Shown here one piece after another: positions 51,536 through 58,618 of a DNA stretch of 64,000 nucleotides. The stretch's first letter is position 1. Every line of letters begins with the position of its first letter. Both the position numbers and the translations under genes were made by a program. The stretch is from positions 248,001-312,000 of the forward strand of contig NZ_JAQFIN010000002.1 in NCBI RefSeq assembly GCF_029504695.1, written 5' to 3'. The notes under the pieces are model-generated. The model was not told the DNA's origin, did no database searches, and saw nothing but the letters and a program-made list of their open reading frames with translations. The stretch is from Parabacteroides sp. PF5-6. Lineage in GTDB: Bacteria > Bacteroidota > Bacteroidia > Bacteroidales > Tannerellaceae.

Positions 51536-52450
51536 ATGAAAAGAATTTATTCAGGCAGAAGAGCAAATTCAGGAGAACTCGAAAATGTGTCACTTTTTCG
51601 TTGTTTCTCAGAGAGTATACCTGATGACACAATCAAGCTATCAAAGTTTCTTTTTCCCTCACAAGAATACATCGAGATGGTAACTGGCATAAGAGAAATT
51701 AAGAAAAAAGGCAGCATCTATATTTTGAAGAGTATGCTCCCTTGCATTACTCCTAGTGGAGTATTCAGTAAAAGATGTAATTCAGGCTTGATACATCATA
51801 GCGGAATTATTTGCATGGATATAGATAGAAAAGACAATCCTCACATTTCAGATTGGGATATAGCAAAACAATCCGTTTCAGGAATGGATGGACTATACTA
51901 TGCCGGATTATCAACTAGTGGCAATGGCTTGTTTATGCTTTTCAGGATAAAATACCCAGATAAGCATCTTGAACATTTCTACGCACTTGAGCATGACCTC
52001 AAGAAGAAGAATATATATATTGACAAAGCATGTAAAGATGTAGCACGACTAAGGTTTGTTAGCTATGATCCAGCGCCCTACTATTGTCCAACCGCAGGTC
52101 AGTACAGCAGATTTATGGGAATAGAAAAAAAATCTCTTACCATCAATATTGGTGATGACATGTCTAAAGAAATAACGTCATATAGAGTGCGGAAGTTAAT
52201 AGCAGAAATCATGCTTAACAAAATAAATATAGCTGAAAAATACTTGGTTTGGTACGCGATAGGACAGTCCTTGGCGGCTGAATTTGGAGAATCTGGACGT
52301 GACTTGTTCCATATCGTTAGTATGCAATCAATTAAATATCAAAAATGGAGATGCGACCGCCAATACGACCATTGCCTCGCAAGCTGCTCGAATTCCTCCA
52401 TCGCAACTTTCTTTATGTATTGCAAGAAGCATCATTTATACGCTAAATAA
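51536..52450 (+). CDS. BT4734/VirE-N-like primase-type protein
   Basis: A 304-aa protein of the BT4734/BF3469 family found in Bacteroidetes mobile elements. The N-terminal part carries the VirE-N/primase-polymerase-like pattern (LPCITPSGVFSKR, HHSGIICMDIDRKDNP, YYAGLSTSGNGLFMLFRI, DKACKDVARLRFVSYDP). The aspartates of MDIDR and the RLRFVSYDP histidine-less motif resemble the PrimPol active site. The C-terminal ~80 residues look like a PriCT-type helical domain (YLVWYAIGQSLAAEFGESGRD). No helicase domain is attached. It probably primes replication of element 2. Confidence 0.78.
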   Translation: MKRIYSGRRANSGELENVSLFRCFSESIPDDTIKLSKFLFPSQEYIEMVTGIREIKKKGSIYILKSMLPCITPSGVFSKRCNSGLIHHSGIICMDIDRKDNPHISDWDIAKQSVSGMDGLYYAGLSTSGNGLFMLFRIKYPDKHLEHFYALEHDLKKKNIYIDKACKDVARLRFVSYDPAPYYCPTAGQYSRFMGIEKKSLTINIGDDMSKEITSYRVRKLIAEIMLNKINIAEKYLVWYAIGQSLAAEFGESGRDLFHIVSMQSIKYQKWRCDRQYDHCLASCSNSSIATFFMYCKKHHLYAK

Positions 52451-52512
52451 ACAACAGACAAATAGAATGGGAAATTATCACCCAAAAATGAACAATTTCC
52501 TCAAACAGAAGT

Positions 52513-52520
52513 TATCTTTG
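52513..52520 (+). promoter_or_regulatory. -7 box of a candidate small RNA
   Basis: TATCTTTG (TAnnTTTG) with no protein gene downstream for almost 400 bp, but with a terminator at 52678-52701. Confidence 0.4.
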
Positions 52521-52526
52521 TAACAT

Positions 52527-52701
52527 CCTTAGGGATACATTTTTGTGGAAAAGTAAAAGTGCCTTTCTCGTTAAAATCGCCAATTTTACACTAAAGTGCA
52601 CACTTAGGTACAGATAGCTCGCCATAGGTGGGTTGTTTGTCTATTTGTGTGCAGGTGTTTGGCGATACCTTACGAGAAGTGGACGGCAGCCCACTTTTTT
52701 T
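52527..52701 (+). ncRNA. Candidate small RNA of element 2
   Basis: A ~175-nt stretch between a -7 box (52513-52520) and an intrinsic terminator. TCGCCA (near 52618) pairs with TGGCGA (near 52660) and AAGTG/CACTT form a small hairpin before it. No reading frame of note. Family unknown. Confidence 0.4.
52678..52701 (+). terminator. Intrinsic terminator
   Basis: AGTGG (52678-52682) pairs with CCACT (52691-52695), followed by seven T residues. It would end the candidate RNA at 52527. Confidence 0.55.
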
Positions 52702-52726
52702 GTGTTTGTTCTGGATGTATAGATAG

Positions 52727-52856
52727 AGTTGCCCTCCATGCAAAATGAGTTCGAACGCGGCATTCTTTCATCGCCTGTGGGCTTCTCTTTGTTTTTCGCA
52801 ATCCGATTGCCGTAGTGGGGCTTAAAATGGATTGGCTGAATTTGAAGATGGCAACT
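52727..52856. other. Possible third, divergent copy of the structured element
   Basis: Read on the minus strand, AGTTGCC/GGCAACT (ends 52850-52856 and 52727-52733), CCAT/ATGG and CGGCA/TGCCG enclose a loop with AAGCCCACAGGCGATGAAAGA in two pieces (AAGCCCACAGGC and GATGAAAGA). The loop resembles AAGCCCA-GC-ACAGA of copies 1 and 2. Like copy 1 it lies 40 bp from the ATG of an oppositely oriented gene (52897). Similarity is weak. Confidence 0.35.
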
Positions 52857-52896
52857 AGAAAAAGGATTAATAACGAAATATTAAAAGAAAGAGACA

Positions 52897-53418
52897 ATGG
52901 GAGAGACAATGATTAAGTGCCCAGAATGTGGGTCTGTAAACGGAGATTGGAGAAAAGAATGCGTATATTGTTATGCACGTTTAGACGTACCGGGACAAAT
53001 GCAGATTTATTCTAATAGACCGCCCGCTCAGGTTCAAAGAGAAGGACATGGTTCTCCTCAACCTGTCGTAGTTAATAATTACATAAGCCAGACGCCAAAC
53101 TACATCGTGGTTCGCTCTCCTAAGAGCCTTCTACTACAATTCTTCCTTATCCTTTTCTTTGGTGTGTTTGGTTTATTGTATTCTTCTATTTCGGGGTTCT
53201 TTATAATTGCACTCGCATACATTTGCAGCATTGCCTTAACAGTCTACCTATATAGTGAATACCTAATAGTTCCTTTTATGGACATACTTTTAGGTGGAAG
53301 CATTTCTTATATCATTTGGATTTTTTGGAGTGTTATATGGGCAATAGCGTGCTTTATATGGGGAGCCATATCCATAAATAGGTACAACGACAAATTATAC
53401 TCAGGTAACCAACTATAA
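52897..53418 (+). CDS. Zinc-ribbon membrane protein
   Basis: A 173-aa protein. The N-terminus is a zinc ribbon with two Cys pairs (KCPECGS and ECVYCYAR, residues 8-26). A proline/glutamine-rich linker is followed by three or four hydrophobic segments between about residues 78 and 165. Function unknown. It is 11 bp upstream of the DUF3298 gene, which also has one membrane helix, so the pair probably forms a small membrane complex. A second in-frame ATG at 52909 is a possible start. Confidence 0.72.
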   Translation: MGETMIKCPECGSVNGDWRKECVYCYARLDVPGQMQIYSNRPPAQVQREGHGSPQPVVVNNYISQTPNYIVVRSPKSLLLQFFLILFFGVFGLLYSSISGFFIIALAYICSIALTVYLYSEYLIVPFMDILLGGSISYIIWIFWSVIWAIACFIWGAISINRYNDKLYSGNQL

Positions 53419-53429
53419 ATTCAATCACC

Positions 53430-54842
53430 ATGAACATAAACCAAAGAGGTTCATACCGGAGAGAACCAATAAACATATCAGGTGAGAGGAAAGACCCTAA
53501 AATCGTGAAGCCTGCTCCAAAGAAAAAATCTAACCTATGGTTAATCATAGTTTTATCGGTTCTTGTATTTGGGCTGTGTGGCTTGGCTTTGTTTCTCATA
53601 ATAGACAAACAGGATTTTGAGGTTTTGAAAGAGGCAAACGAGGCTAGAACAAATGAATCACAAGTTGTACAAAAAGACAAAGAAATCTTCAAAGCCTATA
53701 CTTCTGACAAGACATGGCTATTCAGGCAAAAAGATAATAACCCCTATGCACGTAGTAAGGTATCTATTGAGTTTCCTTACAGCTACAAGGGTTATGACCT
53801 ATCAAAGCTGCAAAGTGAATTGTTAAGCGTTTGCTTAGGAAAGGCCTACAAACCTACAACCTCGCCTCAGGAGGCTCTGGATGAATATGCCGCAAATGAA
53901 CTTGATAAGAAGCAAAAGGAGATAGAAGATTGGTGTAGTCAGTTTTCTGATGACTATAATGACGGAGAGTTTCCAGCCACATGGTATGAAGAGGAGATTA
54001 TTGATATAAAAAGAATATTCAGTAAAGATAATATTATCACGTTTAGTATAGCGATAGAAGGGTATAACCTGGGAGCTATGCATGGGTATTATGGTCACAA
54101 ATACTTCACCTATGACCTTGACAAAAACAAGCAACTAAAATTTACCGATATATTTCCCGGTGAGTCTAAAGACAAGATATATCCTATACTGCTGGATGCT
54201 CTTATGAGGCAGCAAGGAGCTTCTTCAAAAGAGGAGTTAGAGCAGAAGGGTATATTGGTCGATGAATTCTTTGTTTCAGAAGATATCTATATAGCAGATT
54301 GTGGGATAGTCTTCTATTACCCTCCCCGTTCTATTGCGGCTTTTGCTTTTGGCGAATTCAATATTTGCATTGATAGAGCAGTCTTAACAGAAAAGCCAAA
54401 GCAAATCAATATGCCCAATCTTCAACCTACTCGTGAAAGCTCCAAATATTATAAATGCACCAGTTCAACGGGTAGTTGCAAGAAAGTTGTGCTAGTGAAA
54501 AGCAAGAATGACTTCAAGCGTTGCACCCTATACATCCTAGATAATAGAGATGAACTGTACATATTAAGAGGGAGGCAATTTCTTGAAACTATTTACGGTA
54601 GCGTATGGTGGTTACTTTCATTTTCTAAACAGCAAGAAGCCTTAAAGGCTATCAACGATTGGAAGTATGAAGACTTTCTGGAGAGGCTAACTCAAATCGG
54701 AGATTTATGGGTAGTTAGGCATGAGATGTTTATTCCCAAAGAATTTGAAATGGAAGAAGAGAGGATATGTTACGATCTAACGGAATATGACTTGTTGGAT
54801 TCAGAATATGCCATGGAACTTTTGCTGAAATTATTACTATAA
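53430..54842 (+). CDS. DUF3298/RsiV-like domain membrane protein
   Basis: A 470-aa protein with a short basic N-terminus, one membrane helix (about residues 34-56) and a large extracytoplasmic part. Residues ~85-310 follow the DUF4163/DUF3298 pattern of RsiV-type proteins: YKGYDLSKLQSELLS, NLGAMHGYYGHKYFTYDLDK in parts, LKFTDIFPGESKDKIYPILL, and DCGIVFYYPPRSIAAFAFG. The last ~150 residues are of unknown fold, with CTSSTGSCKK. RsiV binds lysozyme, but no sigma partner is coded here, so the ligand and role are open. It is coupled with the zinc-ribbon gene. Confidence 0.78.
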   Translation: MNINQRGSYRREPINISGERKDPKIVKPAPKKKSNLWLIIVLSVLVFGLCGLALFLIIDKQDFEVLKEANEARTNESQVVQKDKEIFKAYTSDKTWLFRQKDNNPYARSKVSIEFPYSYKGYDLSKLQSELLSVCLGKAYKPTTSPQEALDEYAANELDKKQKEIEDWCSQFSDDYNDGEFPATWYEEEIIDIKRIFSKDNIITFSIAIEGYNLGAMHGYYGHKYFTYDLDKNKQLKFTDIFPGESKDKIYPILLDALMRQQGASSKEELEQKGILVDEFFVSEDIYIADCGIVFYYPPRSIAAFAFGEFNICIDRAVLTEKPKQINMPNLQPTRESSKYYKCTSSTGSCKKVVLVKSKNDFKRCTLYILDNRDELYILRGRQFLETIYGSVWWLLSFSKQQEALKAINDWKYEDFLERLTQIGDLWVVRHEMFIPKEFEMEEERICYDLTEYDLLDSEYAMELLLKLLL

Positions 54843-54880
54843 ATTCTCCTTATTTATAGCCATATACAAAAAGGGCTTAC

Positions 54881-54906
54881 TTAAACCTCAAGTGTATGAG
54901 GTTTAA
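54881..54906. terminator. Bidirectional hairpin terminator
   Basis: TTAAACCTCA (54881-54890) and TGAGGTTTAA (54897-54906) form a perfect 10-bp stem 40 bp after the DUF3298 gene. U-rich flanks are modest. Confidence 0.5.
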
Positions 54907-54992
54907 TATATTGGTCTTTATTGCAAAAGCACTGATGTTTTACTCCTCCATTTGCTTGCAGCTTTTCGGGGTGATTCGTGCCGCCTATAAAC

Positions 54993-55019
54993 AAAAAAAG
55001 CTGTCGATTAACAGCTTTT
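54993..55019 (-). terminator. Intrinsic terminator of the three-gene operon
   Basis: AAAAGCTGT (54996-55004) pairs with ACAGCTTTT (55011-55019) and, on the minus strand, continues into a U-run. It is 26 bp past the stop of the gene at 55045. Confidence 0.7.
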
Positions 55020-55044
55020 CGTAAGTTGTAGCAAGATTTGCAAA

Positions 55045-55443
55045 TTATAATGACGTTTTTTTCACAAAAAGAGGAATGGTTTTTTTAAATCCACAACATT
55101 CAAAAACAACATTATAATGTGCAGGCTCCGTGAATTCGATATTGTTAAATGATAATACGAAATTAGAAATATAAGCATCAATATTATCATCAGGGACGAC
55201 ATGAATATCTCCCTTTACCGGTGTTATCAGATCTTTCCCATTTGGTTTATTTTCTCTAATGGAAAACGAAAATGCCTTATCACCTTCCTCCCCTTTTTCA
55301 AGACGAATTCTGCAAGCTACGTAGAAAGAACTATATCTAAAGGGGAAGACTTGAGGGAACAGGGAATTAAACGTACCTACAATGGTAAATTTCTCCTGAT
55401 TTATTTGTGCAAAGTCACACAATGTGAAAAGTTCGACATCCAT
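55045..55443 (-). CDS. DUF6941-like protein
   Basis: A 132-aa soluble beta-rich protein: ELFTLCDFAQINQEKFTIVGTFNSLFP at the start (two pieces: ELFTLCDFAQINQEK, FTIVGTFNSLFP), then FYVACRIRLEKGEEGDKAF and a final FECCGFKKTIPLFV. The opening and the pattern match DUF6941 proteins, a small family of unknown function. It is the last gene of a three-gene minus-strand operon and has an own terminator. No catalytic motif seen. Confidence 0.55.
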   Translation of the reverse strand: MDVELFTLCDFAQINQEKFTIVGTFNSLFPQVFPFRYSSFYVACRIRLEKGEEGDKAFSFSIRENKPNGKDLITPVKGDIHVVPDDNIDAYISNFVLSFNNIEFTEPAHYNVVFECCGFKKTIPLFVKKTSL

Positions 55444-55456
55444 ATTGCTTATATTA

Positions 55457-55870
55457 TTATTTTAATTTTTTTTGATCTTCTAGAGCCGGCAAACTTAAAA
55501 ATTTCCTCAAAGTATCTAATGGGGTTTTTATAGTACCAAAACACTTATTTCTGATCTTAAATTCCTGTGCTTTGTGCCTGTGAGACTTGTTTATAATCTT
55601 AGGCTTAATCCTTGGAATAGCATCCACATAAATAGTAATAGCATCAGCGTTCAATTCATCGCCCAAATCGCAGTAACAACCTTTCAGATGTTCAGTATCA
55701 CCGCTGTAAACCTTTACAATTTGCATATATGAGTTTCTATCACATTCATATAAGGTCATTATTTTCCCTACGACCGGGTGCTTTACCAGTCTTTTCCATT
55801 TGAAATCTCGGGTATCTCCATCAGCATGATCCGCTGCTATAGAATCACCTTCTCTTACATGTTTTGCCAT
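55457..55870 (-). CDS. Unknown protein, middle gene of element 2 operon
   Basis: A 137-aa basic soluble protein without known motif. It has several His/Cys residues (ADHADGD, KGCYCDLGDE, NKSHRHKAQEF) that could bind metal or be chance. Its ATG overlaps the stop of the upstream gene (55870) and the DUF6941-like gene starts 13 bp later, so the three genes are cotranscribed. Confidence 0.6.
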   Translation of the reverse strand: MAKHVREGDSIAADHADGDTRDFKWKRLVKHPVVGKIMTLYECDRNSYMQIVKVYSGDTEHLKGCYCDLGDELNADAITIYVDAIPRIKPKIINKSHRHKAQEFKIRNKCFGTIKTPLDTLRKFLSLPALEDQKKLK

Positions 55871-56358
55871 TACAATCGAACTAAGCTGTTTAGACTTTCA
55901 GGATTAAAAGAGAATAAAGCGGACAAATCAGTGACGCTATCCACATTTTTGAGCTTATCAGACAAAGCTATAGCTAGTTTTAACTTTTCCACAGAAGGCT
56001 CCTCTGATTCATCTATAACGTATTCTGACTCATTCTCTTCTATTTCCTTTCCAAAATCGCCTTCACTTATGATTCCATCCAGAAGATCACAATACAACTT
56101 AAAATAATTACGCTCAATTGTTCTGTTATTAACAGCAGTAATAAGCATATTTAAGGCTTCTTTGTATTTCTCTCCAGTAAGAAAGTCCATAATTCCATTA
56201 CCAGATGATGCTACATAAACTTGATGTAAATTATACTCACCATCAGAATCTATTTGCTCAGCTATAGCTGTGTAACTGCTCGTCTGTATCATTACAGTCG
56301 TGATAGTATTATCGCCATAGTTAGTGCTTTCTGTTTTTATATTATCCAAACTTCCCAT
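55870..56358 (-). CDS. Unknown protein, first gene of element 2 operon
   Basis: A 162-aa acidic soluble protein: a short beta-like N-terminal half (TITTVMIQTSSYTAIAEQI, YNLHQVYVASSGNGI), a helical middle (EALNMLITAVNNRTIERNY) and a very acidic stretch (EIEENESEYVIDESEEPS). I do not recognise it. It follows a well-formed promoter (56392-56423). Confidence 0.6.
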   Translation of the reverse strand: MGSLDNIKTESTNYGDNTITTVMIQTSSYTAIAEQIDSDGEYNLHQVYVASSGNGIMDFLTGEKYKEALNMLITAVNNRTIERNYFKLYCDLLDGIISEGDFGKEIEENESEYVIDESEEPSVEKLKLAIALSDKLKNVDSVTDLSALFSFNPESLNSLVRL

Positions 56359-56391
56359 TTATACTGTTCCATTTTAGGTTGTTGCCTGCGA

Positions 56392-56423
56392 CAAATATAC
56401 CAACAAACTTACAACCTGACAAA
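56392..56423 (-). promoter_or_regulatory. Promoter of the three-gene operon
   Basis: On the minus strand TTTG (56423-56420), a 20-bp gap and TATATTTG (56399-56392), 34 bp before the ATG at 56358. A close match to the Bacteroidetes consensus. Confidence 0.65.
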
Positions 56424-56437
56424 TATTCTTGTATTCT

Positions 56438-56465
56438 TTGATATACGACAATTGATATACGACAA
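56438..56465. repeat. Two perfect 14-bp tandem repeats
   Basis: TTGATATACGACAA repeated directly (56438-56451, 56452-56465), 15 bp upstream of the operon promoter and close to the right end of element 2. It could be an operator or a protein-binding site of the recombination complex. Confidence 0.6.
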
Positions 56466-56512
56466 GACATTATCGCATATCATCCATTATTTAAGCATCT
56501 CCAATGTGGGAG

Positions 56513-56531
56513 TTGTGCAAATGTTGTGCAA
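56513..56531. other. Arm-type direct repeat pair, right end of element 2
   Basis: TTGTGCAA at 56513-56520 and 56524-56531, the same pair and spacing as at the left end (48063-48081). Confidence 0.7.
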
Positions 56532-56534
56532 TTA

Positions 56535-56578
56535 TAAAATACAAAAATCGCAAACCATTGTATAACAATATGTTTGCG
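56535..56578 (-). terminator. Terminator of tRNA-Leu supplied by element 2
   Basis: CGCAAAC (56549-56555) pairs with GTTTGCG (56572-56578), with an inner ATTGT/ACAAT pairing. On the minus strand ATTTTTGTATTTT follows. It stands where the tRNA transcript ends, inside element 2. Confidence 0.65.
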
Positions 56579-56597
56579 ATTCGTATTTTTGCTCGCT

Positions 56598-56612
56598 GTA
56601 CTCGGAGCGGGA
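56598..56612. other. att core copy 3 within tRNA-Leu
   Basis: GTACTCGGAGCGGGA, covering the last 14 bases of tRNA-Leu(UAA) and one base beyond. It is the right junction of element 2 and the chromosome. Confidence 0.85.
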
Positions 56613-56683
56613 CTTGAACCCGCACAGCCGCAATGGCCAAAGGATTTTAAGTCCTTCGTGTCTACCGATTCCACCATCCGAGC
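56599..56683 (-). tRNA. tRNA-Leu(UAA)
   Basis: An 85-nt tRNA with a long variable arm (class II). Acceptor stem GCTCGGA with 3' TCCGAGT (a G-U first pair), anticodon stem AAGGA/TCCTT with loop CTTAAAA (anticodon TAA), T-arm GCGGGTTCAAGTCCCGC, discriminator A. The 3' end is the integration site of both mobile elements and is still intact. Confidence 0.96.
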
Positions 56684-56705
56684 ATCCCTTTCTCATCAAG
56701 AGATG

Positions 56706-56778
56706 AGCGAAAGACGGGATTCGAACCCGCGACCCTAACCTTGGCAAGGTTATGCTCTACCAACTGAGCTACTTTCGC
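56706..56778 (-). tRNA. tRNA-Gly(GCC)
   Basis: A 73-nt tRNA: acceptor GCGAAAG/CTTTCGC, D-arm AGCTCAGTTGGTAGAGC, anticodon stem TAACC/GGTTA with loop TTGCCAA (anticodon GCC), T-arm GCGGGTTCGAATCCCGT, discriminator T. It lies 22 bp upstream of tRNA-Leu and both probably share a transcript. Confidence 0.97.
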
Positions 56779-56835
56779 ATTTGCGTGTGCAAAGGTAGAT
56801 AAATCTTTTATTTGTGCAAATCTTTATCCCGAAAA

Positions 56836-57282
56836 TTAATTCCGGACAATCAATTTGGAAGCGCTCGGGCGAGAGATGATATAGGGTTGCAGGCGGTAGG
56901 TGCCTATGCCTTCCAAGGGATAGCCGGATTCCAGGTCGTACTTTGTTTTGCATTGCGGGCAGATGGCGTGGGCGTCGCCTTGCTTTTCGATCTTGATGCG
57001 CGTAGAGGCGACCGCTTCAACGGGACAGGCCAGGTCGTAGGCCACGTAATATCCTTGCGGGCTGTAATACACATAGACGCCGCCGAAGCCGGTGTATTCC
57101 TTCTCGGAAAGGTTGGAGGTGCCACGTATATAAGTTTTGGAGAAGGTCAGATTCAGGAGTTCTTTATCCTCAAACGTCAGATCCAATTCCAGATAAACCC
57201 GTTGAAGAGGAATCCGAGCCTCTTCCGTTTTCGTGCACGAAACGATCAACAACACCACCAGGCAACACCAAAAACGTTTCAT
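56836..57282 (-). CDS. Lipoprotein with degenerate Rieske-like fold
   Basis: A 148-aa lipoprotein (LLIVSC). The C-terminal half has the rhythm of a Rieske ferredoxin (YDLACPVE, AICPQCKTKYDLESGYPLEG, LQPYIISR), with cysteines in both ligand loops. The histidines of the CxH and CxxH pairs are missing (CPVE, CPQC), so a normal [2Fe-2S] Rieske cluster cannot form; the CPQC cysteines may bind zinc instead. Its start lies one base after the argH stop, so it is cotranscribed with argH. Function unknown. Confidence 0.7.
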   Translation of the reverse strand: MKRFWCCLVVLLIVSCTKTEEARIPLQRVYLELDLTFEDKELLNLTFSKTYIRGTSNLSEKEYTGFGGVYVYYSPQGYYVAYDLACPVEAVASTRIKIEKQGDAHAICPQCKTKYDLESGYPLEGIGTYRLQPYIISRPSASKLIVRN

Positions 57283-57283
57283 T

Positions 57284-58618
57284 TCATCCGTTTATTAATT
57301 CATTTTCCGCACCGACCGCTTTTTCAAAGGAGAAACCATCCAGGACATGTTGCATCAACAGGTTGATGTGTTCGTTGCAAAGATTCCCGATACTGCCTTC
57401 ATGGGTGTGGTTAACGGTCTTATCCGGCACAAACGTTCCGGCTTCGATCGCCAGCCCTACGTCTTTATAGGCATCACGGAAAGGCATACCTTCCCATACG
57501 CGGCGGTTTACTTCTTCAACGCTAAAAAGAAGAGCATATTTCGGATCATCCAGAATATGTTCATTGACTTCCACCTCCTGCATCATAAAAGTGACCATGC
57601 GCAGGCAGTCTTTCAGTTCATCGAAAGCGGGCAGGAACACTTCTTTGATGATCTGCAGATCGCGGAAGTAACCGGAAGGGAGATTGTTGGTGATCAATGT
57701 GATCTGTTGGGGCAAGCCCTGGATCTTATTGCATTTGGCCCGTGTTAGTTCGAACACGTCCGGATTTTTCTTATGGGGCATAATGCTGGAGCCGGTCGTA
57801 AACTGATCGGGCAATTTGATAAAGCCGAAGTTCTGGCTATTGAACAAACAGGCATCGTATGCCAATTTGGACAGTGTTCCGGCAATGCCTGCCATAGCAA
57901 AAGCGACAGTCCGTTCCATCTTTCCCCGGCCCATCTGGGCGTAGACCACATTGTAATCCATGGAGTCGAAACCCAATAGTTGCGTGGTCATCTCGCGGTT
58001 CAACGGGAAAGAGGAGCCGTATCCGGCAGCCGATCCCAGGGGGTTGCGATTGGTTATCTTATACGCTGCCTGCATCAGTTGCAGATCGTCGACCAGGCTT
58101 TCGGCATACGCGCCAAACCAAAGCCCGAAAGAGGAAGGCATCGCCACCTGCAGATGGGTATAACCGGGCATCAACACGTCTTTATAGCGATCGCTCCGGG
58201 AAATCAACACCTGAAACAGTTCAGCCGTCAGCTCCGTCAGCTCGCGGATCTGTGCCCGGGTAAAGAGCTTCAGGTCCAGCAATACCTGGTCGTTGCGCGA
58301 ACGCCCGCTATGGATCTTCTTGCCCACATCGCCCAGGCGACGGGTCAACAATAGCTCTACCTGCGAATGCACATCTTCAATGCCGTCTTCGATCACAAAT
58401 TGTCCGCGATCGGCGATGGCGTAGATATTCCTCAGTTCAGCACACAAGCGGTCGAGTTCGTCTTTTTGCAACAGACCGATACTTTCCAGCATACGGATAT
58501 GGGCCATTGAACCCAACACATCGTATTTCGCCAGATAAAGATCCATCTCCCGGTCTTTCCCGACGGTGAAAGCTTCCACCGCTTTATCCACCCGGACATT
58601 CTTTTCCCAAAGCTTCAT
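57284..58618 (-). CDS. argH: Argininosuccinate lyase
   Basis: A 444-aa enzyme of the aspartase/fumarase superfamily splitting argininosuccinate into arginine and fumarate. Signature GSSIMPHKKNPD, the N-terminal NVRVDKAVEAFTVGKDREMD, EDVHSQVE, HSGRSRNDQVLLDLKLF (catalytic His-Ser region) and HLQVAMPSSFGLW. No other arg genes are near. The upstream gap (58619-58711) is a heptamer-repeat hairpin. Confidence 0.95.
   Translation of the reverse strand: MKLWEKNVRVDKAVEAFTVGKDREMDLYLAKYDVLGSMAHIRMLESIGLLQKDELDRLCAELRNIYAIADRGQFVIEDGIEDVHSQVELLLTRRLGDVGKKIHSGRSRNDQVLLDLKLFTRAQIRELTELTAELFQVLISRSDRYKDVLMPGYTHLQVAMPSSFGLWFGAYAESLVDDLQLMQAAYKITNRNPLGSAAGYGSSFPLNREMTTQLLGFDSMDYNVVYAQMGRGKMERTVAFAMAGIAGTLSKLAYDACLFNSQNFGFIKLPDQFTTGSSIMPHKKNPDVFELTRAKCNKIQGLPQQITLITNNLPSGYFRDLQIIKEVFLPAFDELKDCLRMVTFMMQEVEVNEHILDDPKYALLFSVEEVNRRVWEGMPFRDAYKDVGLAIEAGTFVPDKTVNHTHEGSIGNLCNEHINLLMQHVLDGFSFEKAVGAENELING

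Larger units (their letters stand above)
47935..56612. mobile_element. Integrative element 2 in tRNA-Leu
   Basis: About 8.7 kb between att copies 2 and 3. It has a tyrosine recombinase next to the left end and TTGTGCAA pairs at both ends (48063/48074, 56513/56524, each 11 bp apart). An excisionase-like protein, a DUF6291-like protein and a primase follow, and the cargo includes a zinc-ribbon membrane protein, a DUF3298 protein and a three-gene operon. The tRNA-Leu gene is kept whole because the element brings its 3' end and a terminator. No conjugation or capsid genes are seen. Confidence 0.85.
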
